From NCBI RefSeq assembly GCF_963259705.1, contig NC_081853.1, forward strand, positions 1,674,001 through 1,738,000: DNA of 64,000 nucleotides, given 5' to 3'. The notes beneath the pieces are model-generated. The model was not told the origin of the DNA, made no database searches, and was given only the letters and a program-made list of their open reading frames with translations. The stretch comes from Myotis daubentonii (Eukaryota; Chordata; Mammalia; Chiroptera; Vespertilionidae). The position numbers and the translations under genes were made by a program. Positions 45,744 through 56,219 of this stretch are shown here, piece by piece; the stretch's first letter is position 1; every line of letters starts with the position of its first letter.

Positions 45744-47611
45744 TTTTTTGTGTGTGATTAATCACTATGTTTAATTATGTTCAATTTGTACCAAGGAAAT
45801 TGGGGGTCACCACAACATGAGGAACTTTATTAAAGGGTCGCAGCATTAGGAAAGTTGAGATCATTGGTATAAGGTTTATTTCTACCTCAATTGCTGGCTG
45901 TTACCCAGCCTAGGCGGCCCTGGTCCGACGTTGGGCAGGAGGCAACCAACTGATGTGTTTCTCTCATATGGATTATTTCTGTCTTCCCTCTCTCCCCCAC
46001 TCTCTCTAAACATCAATGGGAAAATATCCTCAGGTGACGATTAAAAAAACAAACAAAGGTGGGTAATCTGGTCAGAAGGACAAATCTTCAAAGTGCATGC
46101 AAGCTGCTCCTCCCAGGGGGTCAGGACTGAATGTTTGAGAGCATCTCCAGGAAGGCCTGCGGGATGGTGCCTCCACAGTCTGGAAGGTGTCCTGGTCTCT
46201 GCCGAACCGGAAGAAGTGTTTCTCCTCCAGCCAGATGAACCCGAAGTGGTTCTCATTGAACAGGATGACGACTCCAGGGCAGCGCCTGGTGTAGGCGAAG
46301 GTAACAGTGTCCACGCCATAGAAACACATCCTGCAGGTCCAGGGGTAGTTCTGGTGTATTGAGCGCATGCCCACAGGCAGAACAAACGGGACAGGCTGCT
46401 CCTCCGAAGCTGCAGCCCCGGACTCCCCGACGCTGGGCAGGGCAGGGCTCTGCCAGCCATGGCCCTCGCTTTCCTCAGTCCCGTCTTCTTGCTGCTGCTG
46501 CTGCTGCTCCCGGAGCACCTGCTGGTCAATCTCCTGGACCAGGCGGGAGAGCTCGTTGAAATTGCGGAAGATCTCGCCATCTGGCAGCTGGATGCCGCAC
46601 ATGAGGTGGATCTCTAAGGTCCCGATGGAGTCTCCTGTGATCTTCGTGACTCTGGCATGCTTCCCATGGAAGCTGAGCATGACAATCGTTAGTCCGTAGG
46701 GATCATATTTGCCTTGGAAGAGGCCTGGCCTGATGAGGTCGTCCGGGTGGCTTGGCGGGAAGTAGAGGCAGCTGTAGGTCAGGCAGTCATACTGATGTCT
46801 GTCCTGCACCAGCACCCGCCCCTGTTCTCCCCTAAGCCGCGTTGGTGAGTCCTTCTGGTGGTCTCTCTTGATCCACCGGATGCTGAGCCTGTCCTTCTGA
46901 ATCTGCAGGTGGCGGCCGTGGGAAAAGCTGTAGAAGTCGTCCAGGCACTCCACCGCGGCTGATTTCCTCTCCGTCAGGCTAATTCTGAACGAGGGCTTGA
47001 ATTGCATTGGGCCATCCACATGGGTGTTCTGGGAAGGTCCGTACGTCCAACCAGTAATGCATAAGCCGTCCACCACTACATTCAGCAGTGTTCTATAGCT
47101 ATTATCCAACTGCCTCATCCCAAAATGCGTCTGTATGGGTGGAACAGCTTTGCATAGACTTCTCGATAAGACATACCGAACATCTCCAGGTTCTGCAAGT
47201 TTTCACGAACCCCAAACTCCTCGCGACAGCACCGTCTCCAGATGCTGTTGATGTGCAGGATGTGGTGGAATTTGGTGCAGGCCTGGCCAGGCTGGGCAGA
47301 TCGGTGCCAGGGAGGAGGTGAAGATCTCCACTAGCATCTCCACGGGCAGGTCCTGCAGTGAGCAGTGCAGGGGCGGTGAGGGCGGCATGGGGCTCTGGAT
47401 TCCTCCACTCCCCACACAGCACGGCGCTGCCTTGTCCGCCTTAAGGTGCTTTTCTGCCAGGGCCAGGGCCGGGGCCGGCTTGCCCTCAGCCGCTGCCCTC
47501 TCAGCTGGGCCTTGGCACTGCTGAAGACATCGACATCCCCGCTAAGAGCCCATGCTGCAGAGGCAAGCGCACTCCTCCATGCCTCCACATGTAACAGCCA
47601 CCACAGTCCAA
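45744..47611 (-). mobile_element. Processed retrocopy insert carrying FBXO31-like cDNA
   Basis: The insert is bounded by an 11-bp duplication AGAGAGAATCT (45733-45743 and 47612-47622); the L1 on both sides reads through when the insert is removed. On the minus strand it has about 31 bases of 5' UTR, the whole coding region without introns, a 3' UTR holding an antisense Ves SINE (about 45878-46056) and part of a hAT element (45751-45868), an ATTAAA signal (complement of 45770-45775) and a short A-tail (T-run 45743-45749). These are the marks of L1-driven reverse transcription of a spliced mRNA. Confidence 0.85.
46121..47580 (-). pseudogene. FBXO31: FBXO31-like processed pseudogene
   Basis: FBXO31 is the substrate-recognition subunit of an SCF (SKP1-CUL1-F-box) ubiquitin ligase. 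The copy runs from the ATG at 47580 through an F-box ([13 protein letters not shown] at about 47345) to the original stop at 46123-46121. Conserved pieces include [25 protein letters not shown]-like FGFIWLE and PFVLPVG. Breaks: TAG at codon 13 (47544-47542), two frame changes inside the F-box (about 47320-47276), one at about 47117, a deletion of about 17 codons near 46795, and a one-base loss at about 46160 that alters the C-terminus. A 348-codon open stretch (47118-46072) remains but lacks the F-box. The glutamine run near 46490 is a CAG repeat. Family match is sure; parent versus close paralogue is not. Confidence 0.85.
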
Positions 47612-47622
47612 AGAGAGAATCT

Positions 47623-49929
47623 TAAAGGCAGCAAGGGAAAAGCAAACTGTTACCTAGAAAGGAACTCCCATAAGACTGACACCTGATTTCTCATCAGAAA
47701 TTCTACAGACTGAAAGGGAATGGCATGAAGTACTCAAGGTGATGGAAAGCAGGGATCTGAAACCAAGATTACTATATCCAGGAAGGCTATCATTCAAAAT
47801 AGATGGTCAAATAAAGAGCTTCCCAGGCAAAAGAAGGCTTTCATCACCACCAAGCCAGCATTATAAGAAATGCTAAAGGTTCTGCTGTAATGAGAAGAAG
47901 AAATGTAGGGAGAAACCTAGGCATACAGAATTAAAATGGCAATAAATAAGTACGTATCAATAATAACCTTAAATGTAAATCGACTAAATACTCCAATCAA
48001 AAGGCATAAGGTAGCTGAATGGATATGAAACATGACTTAAATATATGCTGTCTAAAAGAGACCCACCTCACAACAAAAATCTCACACAGGTTGAGAGTGA
48101 AGGGATGGGAAAAAATATTTCATGCAAATGGAAATGATAAAAATGTTGGAGTAGCAATACTCATATCTGATAAAGGGTTAATATCAAAATGAAGGGCATC
48201 ACAAAAGACAACAAAGGTCACTACATAACACTAAAGGGACTGATCCAACAAAAGGATATAACTCTGGTAAATATATGTGCACACAATATAGGAGCACCTA
48301 AATATATTAAAAAAACTTATAGAGGACTTTAAGGGAGAGATAGATAACAATACAGTCATAGTAGGGGGCTGTAACACCCTGCCGACTTCACTGGATAGAT
48401 CTTCTGGACAAAAAATTACCAAGGAAACAGTGACTCTAAAGGACATACTGAAGCATATGGATTTAATTGACATTTACAGAACATTTCACCCCAAAACTGC
48501 AGAATATACATTCTTCTCAAGTTCACATGGGTCATTCTCAAAGATAGACCACATGTTAGGACACAAAACAAGTCTCTGCAAGTTAAAAAAGATTGAAATC
48601 ATACCAAGCATCTTCTCAAATCACAGTGGAAAGAAATTAGAAATCAACTACAGTAAAAACACCCCAAAACATTCAAACACATGGAAGCTAAATAATATGT
48701 TATTAAGCAATGAATGGGTTACCAACGAGATTAAGAAAGAAATCAAAAACTTCCTGGAAACAAATGAAAATGAACACACAACAACTCAAAATCTCTGCGA
48801 TATAGCTAAAACAATCCTGAGAGGGAAGTTCATAGCACTCCAGGCCTACCTCAAAAAACAAGAAAAATTAATAATAAACTATTTAACCCTACAACTTAAA
48901 GAACTAGAGAGAAAACAAAAAGAAAAGCCCAGAGTAAGTAGAAGGAAGAAAACAATAAAGATTAGAGCAGAAATAAATGACATAGAGTCTAAGAAAACAA
49001 TACAAAAAGTTAGTGAAACAAACAGCTGGTTCTTTGAAAGGATAAACAACATTGATGAACCGTTAGCAAGACTCATCAAGAAACAAAGAGAGAGAACTCA
49101 AATAAATAAAATCATAAATGAAAGTGGAGCAGTAACCACTGATACCACATTAATACAAAGGATTGTAAGAAAATACTATAAACAACTATATGCCAACAAG
49201 CCAGACAATGTGGATGAAATAGACAAATTCCTAGAAAAATACAATCTCCCAAAAGTGAATCAGGAAGAATCATAAAACCTGAGTAGCCTAGTAATTACTG
49301 ATGAAATAGAAGCAGTAATCAAAACACTGCCAAGAAACAAAAGTCCCGGCCTGGATGGCTTCACAGGGGAGTTTTACCAAACATTCAAAGAAGAACCAAC
49401 ACCTCTACTCCTCAAACTACTTCAGAAAATCCAAGAGGAAGGGACATTTTCAAGTTCTTTTTATGAGGCCAGCATTATCCTAATTCCAAAACCAGATAAA
49501 GACACTATAAAGAAAGAGAATTACAGGCCAATATCCCTGATGAACATAGATGCTAAAATCCTCAACCAAATATTAGCAAACCGTATCCAGCAATATAATA
49601 GAAAGATCATACACCATACCAAATGCAGGCTGGTACAATATTCACAAATCAATAAACGTAATATATATCACATCAACAAATTGAAAGACAAAAATCACAT
49701 GATCATATCAATAGATGCAGAAAAAGCATTTGACAAAATCCAGCAACCATTTTTGATAAAAACTCTCAGCAAGTAAGAATAAAGGGAGCATATCTCAACA
49801 TAATAAAGGCCATATACTAATATGACAAACCTACAGCAAACATCATACTCAATGGGCAAAAACTAAAACCATTTCCCCCAAGAACAAGAATAAGACAGGG
49901 ATGTCTGCTTTCACCAATGTTACTCAACA
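47623..49929 (+). pseudogene. L1 ORF1 end, endonuclease and start of RT (ORF2 remnant)
   Basis: Continuation of the interrupted L1. From about 47950 the endonuclease part of ORF2 is recognisable with stops. The open frame 48430-49275 covers the end of the endonuclease (FSKIDHMLGHKTSL, then SNHSGKKLEINYS) and the linker to the reverse transcriptase. Then 49540-49776 gives [19 protein letters not shown] and the [14 protein letters not shown] motif (RT block A). Stop codons and frameshifts between these pieces show it cannot encode a working ORF2p. Confidence 0.9.
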
Positions 49930-50068
49930 CTACAGGCCTGGTGCATGGATTTGTCCTCTTGCAAACTGGGACTCCTCAGGGGATGTCAGAGAGCCAGTTT
50001 CCGCCTGATTCCCACAGGCCAGGCCAAGGGACCCCAATGCTACAGGAATCTGTGCACTGGGCCTCTAG

Positions 50069-50497
50069 TCCTATATAATAAAAGTCCTATATAATAAAAG
50101 TCCTATATAATAAAAGTCCTATATAATAAAAGCCTAATATGCAAGTCAACTGAATGGCAGAACAATGGGCAGAATGACCGGTCGCTATAGTGAGCACTGA
50201 CCACCAGGGGCAGATGCTCAATGTAGGAGCTTCCCCCTGGTGGTCAGTGTGCTCCCACAGGGTGTGTGCCACTCAGCCAGAAGTCAGGCTCATGGCTGGC
50301 AAGCACAGCGGCGATGGTGGGAGCCTCTCCTGCCTCCGTGGCAGCAGCAGCACTAAGGAGCAGTGAGCCGAGCGGTAAGGAGGCGCAAATAGGCGGGTGG
50401 TTAGGAGCAAGGGGTCCCGGACTGCAAGAGAGTGCAGGCTGGGCTGAGGGACATCACCCCCTGCCCAGTGCATGAATTTTGTGCACCGGACCTCTAG
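50069..50497 (+). mobile_element. Helitron with fourfold 5' terminus
   Basis: The 16-bp 5' end TCCTATATAATAAAAG occurs four times in perfect tandem (50069-50132) before the body CCTAATATGCAAGTCAAC. The body has an inverted pair around the CCACCAGGGG block (about 50199-50250) and the element ends CACCGGACCTCTAG. It follows the CTAG of the preceding piece directly. Confidence 0.9.
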
Positions 50498-50693
50498 TAT
50501 GCATACAAGATTTTTGGTTAATCTATTCCTGTATCCCTCCCCCTTCCCTTTGAGATTTATCAGTCTGTTCCATGTTTCCATGCCTGTAGTTTCTGCTCCT
50601 GCATTGAGTGTCTGCCCACTGGTGGTCAGTGTGTGTCATAGTTACCAACCGGTCAGCCAGTTGGTCGGTTGCTTAGGTTTTTATATATATAGA

Positions 50694-50967
50694 CTAGAGG
50701 CCCAATGCATAAAAATTCTTGCAAGAGTAGGCCTTCCTTCCCCTGGCTGCTGGCACCGGCTTCCCTCTGGCACCAGGGACCTGGACTTCCCTCCTCTAGC
50801 TACTGGCAAGCACCCGGGACCCAAGCTGTTTCCCTCCTCTGGCCACCCACAGGCACCCAGGACCCGGGCTGGCTTCCCTCTGCCCCGGCTTCATCAGGAA
50901 GGACATCCAGAATGACATCCAGAAGATGTCCGGTCTAATTAGCATATTATCCTTTTATTATTATAGA
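50694..50967 (-). mobile_element. Non-autonomous Helitron
   Basis: CTAGAGGCCCAATGCA at the left and TTATTATTATAGA at the right (5' TC side). The middle (50735-50890) has three imperfect repeats of a unit of about 50 bp containing GGCACC-AGGACC and CTTCCCTC. Confidence 0.8.
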
Positions 50968-51944
50968 TAGTACTGGAAGTCCTAGCCACAGTGATCAGAC
51001 AAGAAGAAGAAATAAAAGACTTACAAATTCAAAAGGAGGAAGTAAAACTCTGATTATTCACAGATGACATGATATTGTACATAGAAAACCCTAAAGAATC
51101 CACCAAAAAACTACTAGATTTAATAAATGAATTTGGCAATGTAGCAGGATACAAAATAAACACCCCAAAAAATGATGTCTTTTTTATACACCAATAATGA
51201 ATTCTCAGAAAGAGAAACGAAACAAATAATCCCATTTACCATTGCAACAAAAACATTAAGATACTTAGGAATGAACTTAACCAAGGAGGCAAAAGACCTG
51301 TACTCAGAAAACTACAGGATGTTGAAAAAAGAGATAGAAGAACATATAAACAAGTGGAAGAATATACCATATTCATGGATTAGTAGAATAAACATAATTA
51401 AAATGTCAATACTACCCAAGGCAATCTACAGATTCAATGCAATCCCCATTAAGATACCAGTGGCATATTTCACAGACCTAGAATGAACTCTCCAAAAATT
51501 TATATGGAACGAGAAAAGACCCCAAATAACCATAGCAATCTTGAGAAAGAAGAATGAAGTTGGTGGAATCACAATACCAGATTTCAAGTTATTCTACAAA
51601 GCCACCTGGTACTGACACAAGAACAGGCATATAGATCAATGAAATAGAATAGAGACCCCAGAAATCGACCCAAGCCATTGCACTCAATTAATATTTGACA
51701 AGGGAGGCAAGAGAATACAATGGAGTCAGGACAGTCTCTTCAATAAATGGTGTTGGAAAAAATGAACAGATACATGCAAAAAATGAAACTAGACCACCAA
51801 CTTACACCATACACAAGAATAAACTCAAAATGGAAAAAAGACTTAAATGTAAGTCATGAAACCATAAAAACCTTAGAAGAAACCATAGGCAGAAACATCT
51901 CAGACATCTCTTGTAGCAATAGGTTTGCAGATAATCTCCTAGGG
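50968..51944 (+). pseudogene. L1 ORF2 remnant, reverse transcriptase to C-terminal part
   Basis: It resumes at the RT region: 'TATTCACAGATGACATGATA' encodes the degenerate FADD active-site motif (FTDDMI here). The open frame 51172-51486 encodes the following region ([19 protein letters not shown]). Further frames to 51944 correspond to the C-terminal part, with several stops. Confidence 0.88.
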
Positions 51945-52118
51945 CAGTGGTTGGCAAACTCATTAGTCAACAGAGCCAAATATCAACAGTACAATGATCG
52001 AAATTTCTTTTGAGAGCCAAATTTTTTAAACTTAAACTATATAGGTAGCTACATTGTTATTAACTTAATTAGGGTACTCCGAAGCTGGCCTTTGCTAAAA
52101 ACGTCCTCAATCTGATTG

Positions 52119-52240
52119 AGGTACATTCGCTGAGGTCGACCCCTTCCAACTCTCCCATCCACACTCGTCTTGTATACTTGTTTCAGATAGACGAGTGTGG
52201 ATGGGAGAGTTGGAAGGGGTCGACCTCAGTGAATGTACCT
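52119..52240 (+). repeat. 52-bp inverted repeat forming a long hairpin
   Basis: Arms 52119-52170 and 52189-52240 are reverse complements apart from one position (52129 G against 52230 T), which is a G-U pair in a plus-strand transcript. The loop is 18 bases (52171-52188). The arms contain AGGTCGACC near one end and CACTCGTCT/AGACGAGTG at the loop. Confidence 0.95.
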
Positions 52241-52394
52241 AAAAACAATGTACCTCCCCCGCACTGCGTATCCCGTGGCCTGCCTGCACCGCATCTCCCG
52301 TCGCCCGACCGACCGACACCCCCACTTCTTCTAACGCGACTTCTTCAAAATAGACTCACCCAGATTGAAAACCGACTTCTGCGCATGGGCCACG

Positions 52395-52479
52395 AAAAAC
52401 TACTAGATTTAATAAATGAATTTGGCAATGTAGCAGGATACAAAATAAACACCCAAAAAATTGATGTCTTTTTTATACA
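52395..52479 (+). repeat. L1 ORF2 segment captured within the hAT
   Basis: About 85 bases, from AAACTACTAGATTTAATAAA to GATGTCTTTTTTATACA, are nearly identical to 51106-51190 of the surrounding L1. The hAT sequence is not L1 on either side of this piece. Confidence 0.9.
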
Positions 52480-52592
52480 ATCGCACTGTACGTACACGCC
52501 CGCATGTGGTATTTTGTGGAAGAGCCACACTCAAGGGGCCAAAGAGCCACATGTGGCTCGTGAGCCGTGGTTTGCCGACCACTATCCTAGGG

Positions 52593-53620
52593 CAAAGGAA
52601 TCTAAGGAGAAAATAAACAAATGGGACTATATCAAAATAAAAAGCTTCTGCACAGCAAAAGGAACCATCAACAAAATGAAAACGGAGCCCACTGCATGGG
52701 AGAACATATTTGCCAATGATCTACCTGGTAAAGGGTTAATATCCAAAATATATAAGGAACTCACACAACTTAACAAAACAATCTAATTAAAAAATGGCCA
52801 AAGAACCTAAAAAGACATTTTTTCCCACGGGGACACACAGATGGCCAAGAGACATATGAAAAAGTGCTCAAAGACACTGATCATCAGAGAGATACAAAAT
52901 AAAACAACAAGGTATCACCTCATACCTGTCAGAATGGCTACCATTTACAAATCAAGAAATGACAAGTGCTGGTGAGGAAAGGGAACCCTAGTACACTGCT
53001 GGTGGGAATGCAGACTGATGCAGCCATTGTAGAAAACAGTGTGAAGTTTCCTTAAATAAGTAAATATGGAACTGCCATTTGACCCAGGGATCCCAGTTCT
53101 AGGAAAATATCCTAAGAAACCAGAAACACTAATAAGAAAGAATGTACGCACCCTTATGTTCATAGCAGCACAATTTACAATAGCTAAGATCTAGAAACTT
53201 CCCAAGTGCCCATCAGAAGATGAGTAGATAAAAAAGCTGTGGTACAACTACACCATGGAATACTATGCAGCTGTAAAAAAGAAGAATCTTTTACCCTTTG
53301 AGACAGCATGAGGGGACCTGGAGAGTATTATGCTAAGTGAAATAAGCCAGTCAGAGAAAGACAAGTATCACATGATCTCACTTATATATGGAATCTAATG
53401 AGCAAAATAAACTGATGAACAGCGTGGATCCAGAAACATGGAAGCATGGAAAAGTGTGGAATCTCGGAGGGAAGGCAGGGGAGGGTGGTGGGGTGGGTGG
53501 GAAGTAATCAACCAAAGACCTTATATGCATCTATGCATAGCCCATGGACACAGACAACAGGGTGGTGAAGGCCTGGGGTGGCAGTAGGGAATAGGGAATA
53601 ATGGCCTAAAAATGTTCCAT
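52593..53620 (+). mobile_element. L1 ORF2 end and 3' UTR
   Basis: ORF2's last part continues ([17 protein letters not shown] at about 52780). After it come the L1 3'-end landmarks in order: CAAGGTATCACCTCATACC, CTACCATTTACAAATC, CATGGAATACTATGCAGC, TATGCTAAGTGAAATAAGCC and TGATCTCACTTATATATGG. A G-rich stretch lies at 53465-53500. Confidence 0.88.
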
Positions 53621-53626
53621 GTGCAC

Positions 53627-54667
53627 AATGAAATCAAGGAAGAAATCAAAAGATAACTTGAAACAATTGAAAATGAGAACACAAAAAACCCAAATCTATG
53701 GGACACAGTAATATCAGTCATAAGAGGGAAATGCATAGCATTACAGGCCTATCTCAAGAAACAAGAAAAATCTCAAATAAACAATCTAACTTTACACTTA
53801 AAATAACTTGAAAAAAAAAAAAAAAACAGACAAAGCTCCAAAGGAGTAGAAGGAAATAATAAAGGAAATAATAAAGATCAGAGCAGAAATACATGAAATT
53901 GAGTATAAAAACACAATACAAGAGATCAATAAGCCAAGAGCTGGTTCTTTGAAAAGATAAATAAGATGTACAAACCAGACTCATCAAGAGGAAAAGAAAG
54001 AGGACCCAAATAATTAAAATCAGAAAATAAAGAGGAGAGTGAACACATTTGTTTCAAGTTATCTTTTGATTTCTTCCTTGATTTCATTATTAACCGACAC
54101 CAAAGAAATACAAAAAATTGTAAGAAAATATTATGAATAACTCTATGCCCATCTATCTAATCTGGAAGAAACAGATAAATTCCTAAAAACATACAATCTT
54201 CCAAAAATGAATTAGAAAGAATCCGAGAATCTAAATAGACAGATTACAACAGTGAAATTTCAGTAAGAATAAAAAACTCCCAGCAAACAATAGTCCTAGA
54301 CTGCATGGCTTCACAGGTGAATTTTACCAAACATTCAAAGAAGAGTTAACGCCTCTCATTCTCAACACTTCCAAAAATCTAAGAGGAGGAAGTACTCCTG
54401 CGCTCATTCTATGAGGCCAGCCTTATCCTAATTCCAAAACCCGATAAAGACACGACAAAGAAAGAGAATTACAGGATGACATTCCTGATGAACATAGATG
54501 CTAAAATTCTTAACAAAATATTAGCAAACCAGACCCAGCAATACATGGAAAAGATCATACACCACAACCAAGTGGGATTTATCCTGGGGATGCAAGGCTG
54601 GTACAATATCCACAAACCAATGAAGGTGATACAGCACATAAACCAAATGAAGGCTAGAAGCCACATG
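53627..54667 (+). mobile_element. Second, internally rearranged L1 ORF2 fragment
   Basis: It starts within ORF2 (AATGAAATCAAGGAAGAAAT), passes through the linker and RT start (AACATAGATGCTAAAATTC, TGAACATAGATGC block at 54486) and stops at a SINE. It has many stops. At 54048-54087 it contains an inverted copy of its own first 41 bases, where the expected L1 text is missing. Confidence 0.85.
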
Positions 54668-54742
54668 ATGCCTGGCCGGTGCGCTCAGTGGGCTGAGCGT
54701 TGTTCGGTGCACCAAAAGGTCTCCTGTTCGATTCCTGGTCAG
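54668..54742 (+). mobile_element. tRNA-head-only Ves-like SINE
   Basis: GCCTGGCCGGTGCGCTCAGT to the B-box GTTCGATTCCTGG, about 75 bases, without the usual Ves body. AGAAGCCAC precedes (54656) and follows (54741) it, a possible short duplication. It could also be a truncated older Ves. Confidence 0.5.
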
Positions 54743-55239
54743 AAGCCACGAGCCCACCCAGGAAAGCAATCCACTCTGCCCTTATGGTCTTGCCTGTTTG
54801 ATCTGCCCATTGCCTACACTGGCCAGGCATTCGTCTCTGCCTTGTGGTTGGAAGGGAATTAAATTGCACAGTTCAAGGAAAGCATTATGGTCAGTGTGTG
54901 AAACCTAATAAACCCACCGTCTTAGTTAATGGCAACTCCGTCCTTGCAGAAACGCAGCCATAGACCTTGGCATGATGCTCAAATTATCTACATCCTCCAG
55001 GTAACATGTCTGAAGACCTACTTGGTGCTCCCCCCACCTCCCCTGTGGGCTGGGCCACTGCCTCCTGGGGCCCCCCTGCGGCAGCCCCTAGGGGTTCTGC
55101 CCCAGGCCTGGCCCCTCAGCCTCTCTCCACACAATGACACTGGATCTCTCTCCATTCCGCCCCAAGCGTCCCCTTCTCTCCGCATAAAAAGCAAGGCTCC
55201 CTCAGTGGCGCGCAGGCCTGTGTGAACAGCGCCCGCTCC
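54743..55239. other. Intergenic, no gene
   Basis: No gene. Sequence to about 54960 is of unknown origin; from about 55020 it is GC-rich. Confidence 0.4.
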
Positions 55240-55650
55240 ACCCGATGCAGCGGACCTCCTCGCTCCCAGGGGCTCCTGCACCCCGAGGACCAAGGACCGC
55301 CCAGCACATCCTGCCTCAGCTTTGATCCCGTTCCCCTGACTCGCTTTGCCTGTGGACGTCCACGCGGCTCACTTCTTCACCTCTTTCAGGTCATGGCTCG
55401 AACGTCACCTTCCTGAGTCCTCTCCTCACCACCTATTTAAACGGACTCCCCCATCCTCTTCCTCCTAACGTTTCTCTGAGCACCTAGCTCTTTTTAACAC
55501 ACCAATCTCTTCTTATTTACCTCGTTTACTGTCTCCCTCCACTGGAATATAAGACCAATGAGGACAGAGTTTTTTGTCTGTTTTGGTTCCTACCTGTGGA
55601 ACAATCCCTGGCATGTAGTAGGTGCTCAATAAATACTTGCTGAATGAATG
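55240..55650 (+). repeat. L2 LINE 3' end
   Basis: The order GAACGTCACCTTCCTGAGTC, CCACTGGAATATAAGACCAA, CCTGGCATGTAGTAGGTGCT and CAATAAATACTTGCTGAATG is the well-known L2 3' terminus. Non-coding. Confidence 0.9.
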
Positions 55651-56219
55651 GCTGTTGACTATTGTTATGGGGGAGGGGCACAGTTAGGAAGCTATTGAGC
55701 TACACCAGGTGTGGACAGACTATGGTTGAGGGAAATATGGGCTGTGGGATCTGCTGGGGAGGGGAGGGGGGGCGTGGCGTGTGACTGCTGGTGTCCTGGC
55801 CTGTGCACTGAGCATTTATTTTGTAGGCTCAGTGGGAGGAGTTGGTTTGGAGGGAGGACCAGAGGGCCAACTGGTACAGGACAAGCTTAAGGTGCTGCTG
55901 GCATGTCCAGGTGATGCACAGTCACTGACAGAAATGGGGACCATGGTGCAGTGGGAGGTACAGCACGGCAGAGCGCTGGGAACCCCAGGTGGCGAGAGTG
56001 GAGCCCCTCAGGAGGAACCTGGAGAACATGGAGTCCCTCACTCCAGTGCCTGTGGCAGTTGGGCAGACATTAGGGAGCAGTGGGGCCTGCGGCTAAGGAA
56101 AGTGCCCAGCACTGCTGGAGACAACGCAGCCGCTCAGGTGCTTGGTGGTGGAGGAAGACAGGCCAGGAATGTCAGAGCTTTTGTCAAGAGAAGGAAGTCT
56201 GGATTTTTAAGCAAATTTC
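55651..56219. other. Intergenic, no gene
   Basis: G-rich; no repeat or gene recognised. Ends with TAAGCAAATTTC just before a T-run. Confidence 0.4.

Larger units (their letters stand above)
49930..50967. mobile_element. Nested Helitron cluster inside the L1
   Basis: The L1 text breaks after ACTCAACA (49929) and resumes TAGTACTGGAAG (50968), with no duplication. This is insertion between A and T, the Helitron signature. The cluster contains at least four element pieces. A minus-strand 3' end (49930-49988, CTACAGGCCTGGTGCA) abuts a plus-strand 3' end finishing CTAG at 50065-50068. The complete plus element 50069-50497 follows. Then come a minus 5' part ending at 50693 and a minus element 50694-50967. 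The segment 50498-50600 (TGTTCCATGTTTCCATGCC) may be captured host sequence. Confidence 0.85.
51945..52584 (+). mobile_element. hAT transposon carrying a long hairpin and an L1 piece
   Basis: The ends CAGTGGTTGGCAAAC and GTTTGCCGACCACTA are inverted repeats with two differences. The flanks TCCTAGGG (51937-51944) and TCCTAGGG (52585-52592) are a perfect 8-bp target duplication. Subterminal sequences carry repeated AGAGCCA words (51972, 52013, 52512, 52534), as in other hAT elements. No transposase is present. It interrupts the L1 C-terminal region, which continues at 52593. Confidence 0.93.

Noticed and set aside
51172..51486. Active L1 reverse transcriptase
   Set aside because: The ORF2 remnant is broken by stops, frameshifts and three insertions, so it cannot be functional.
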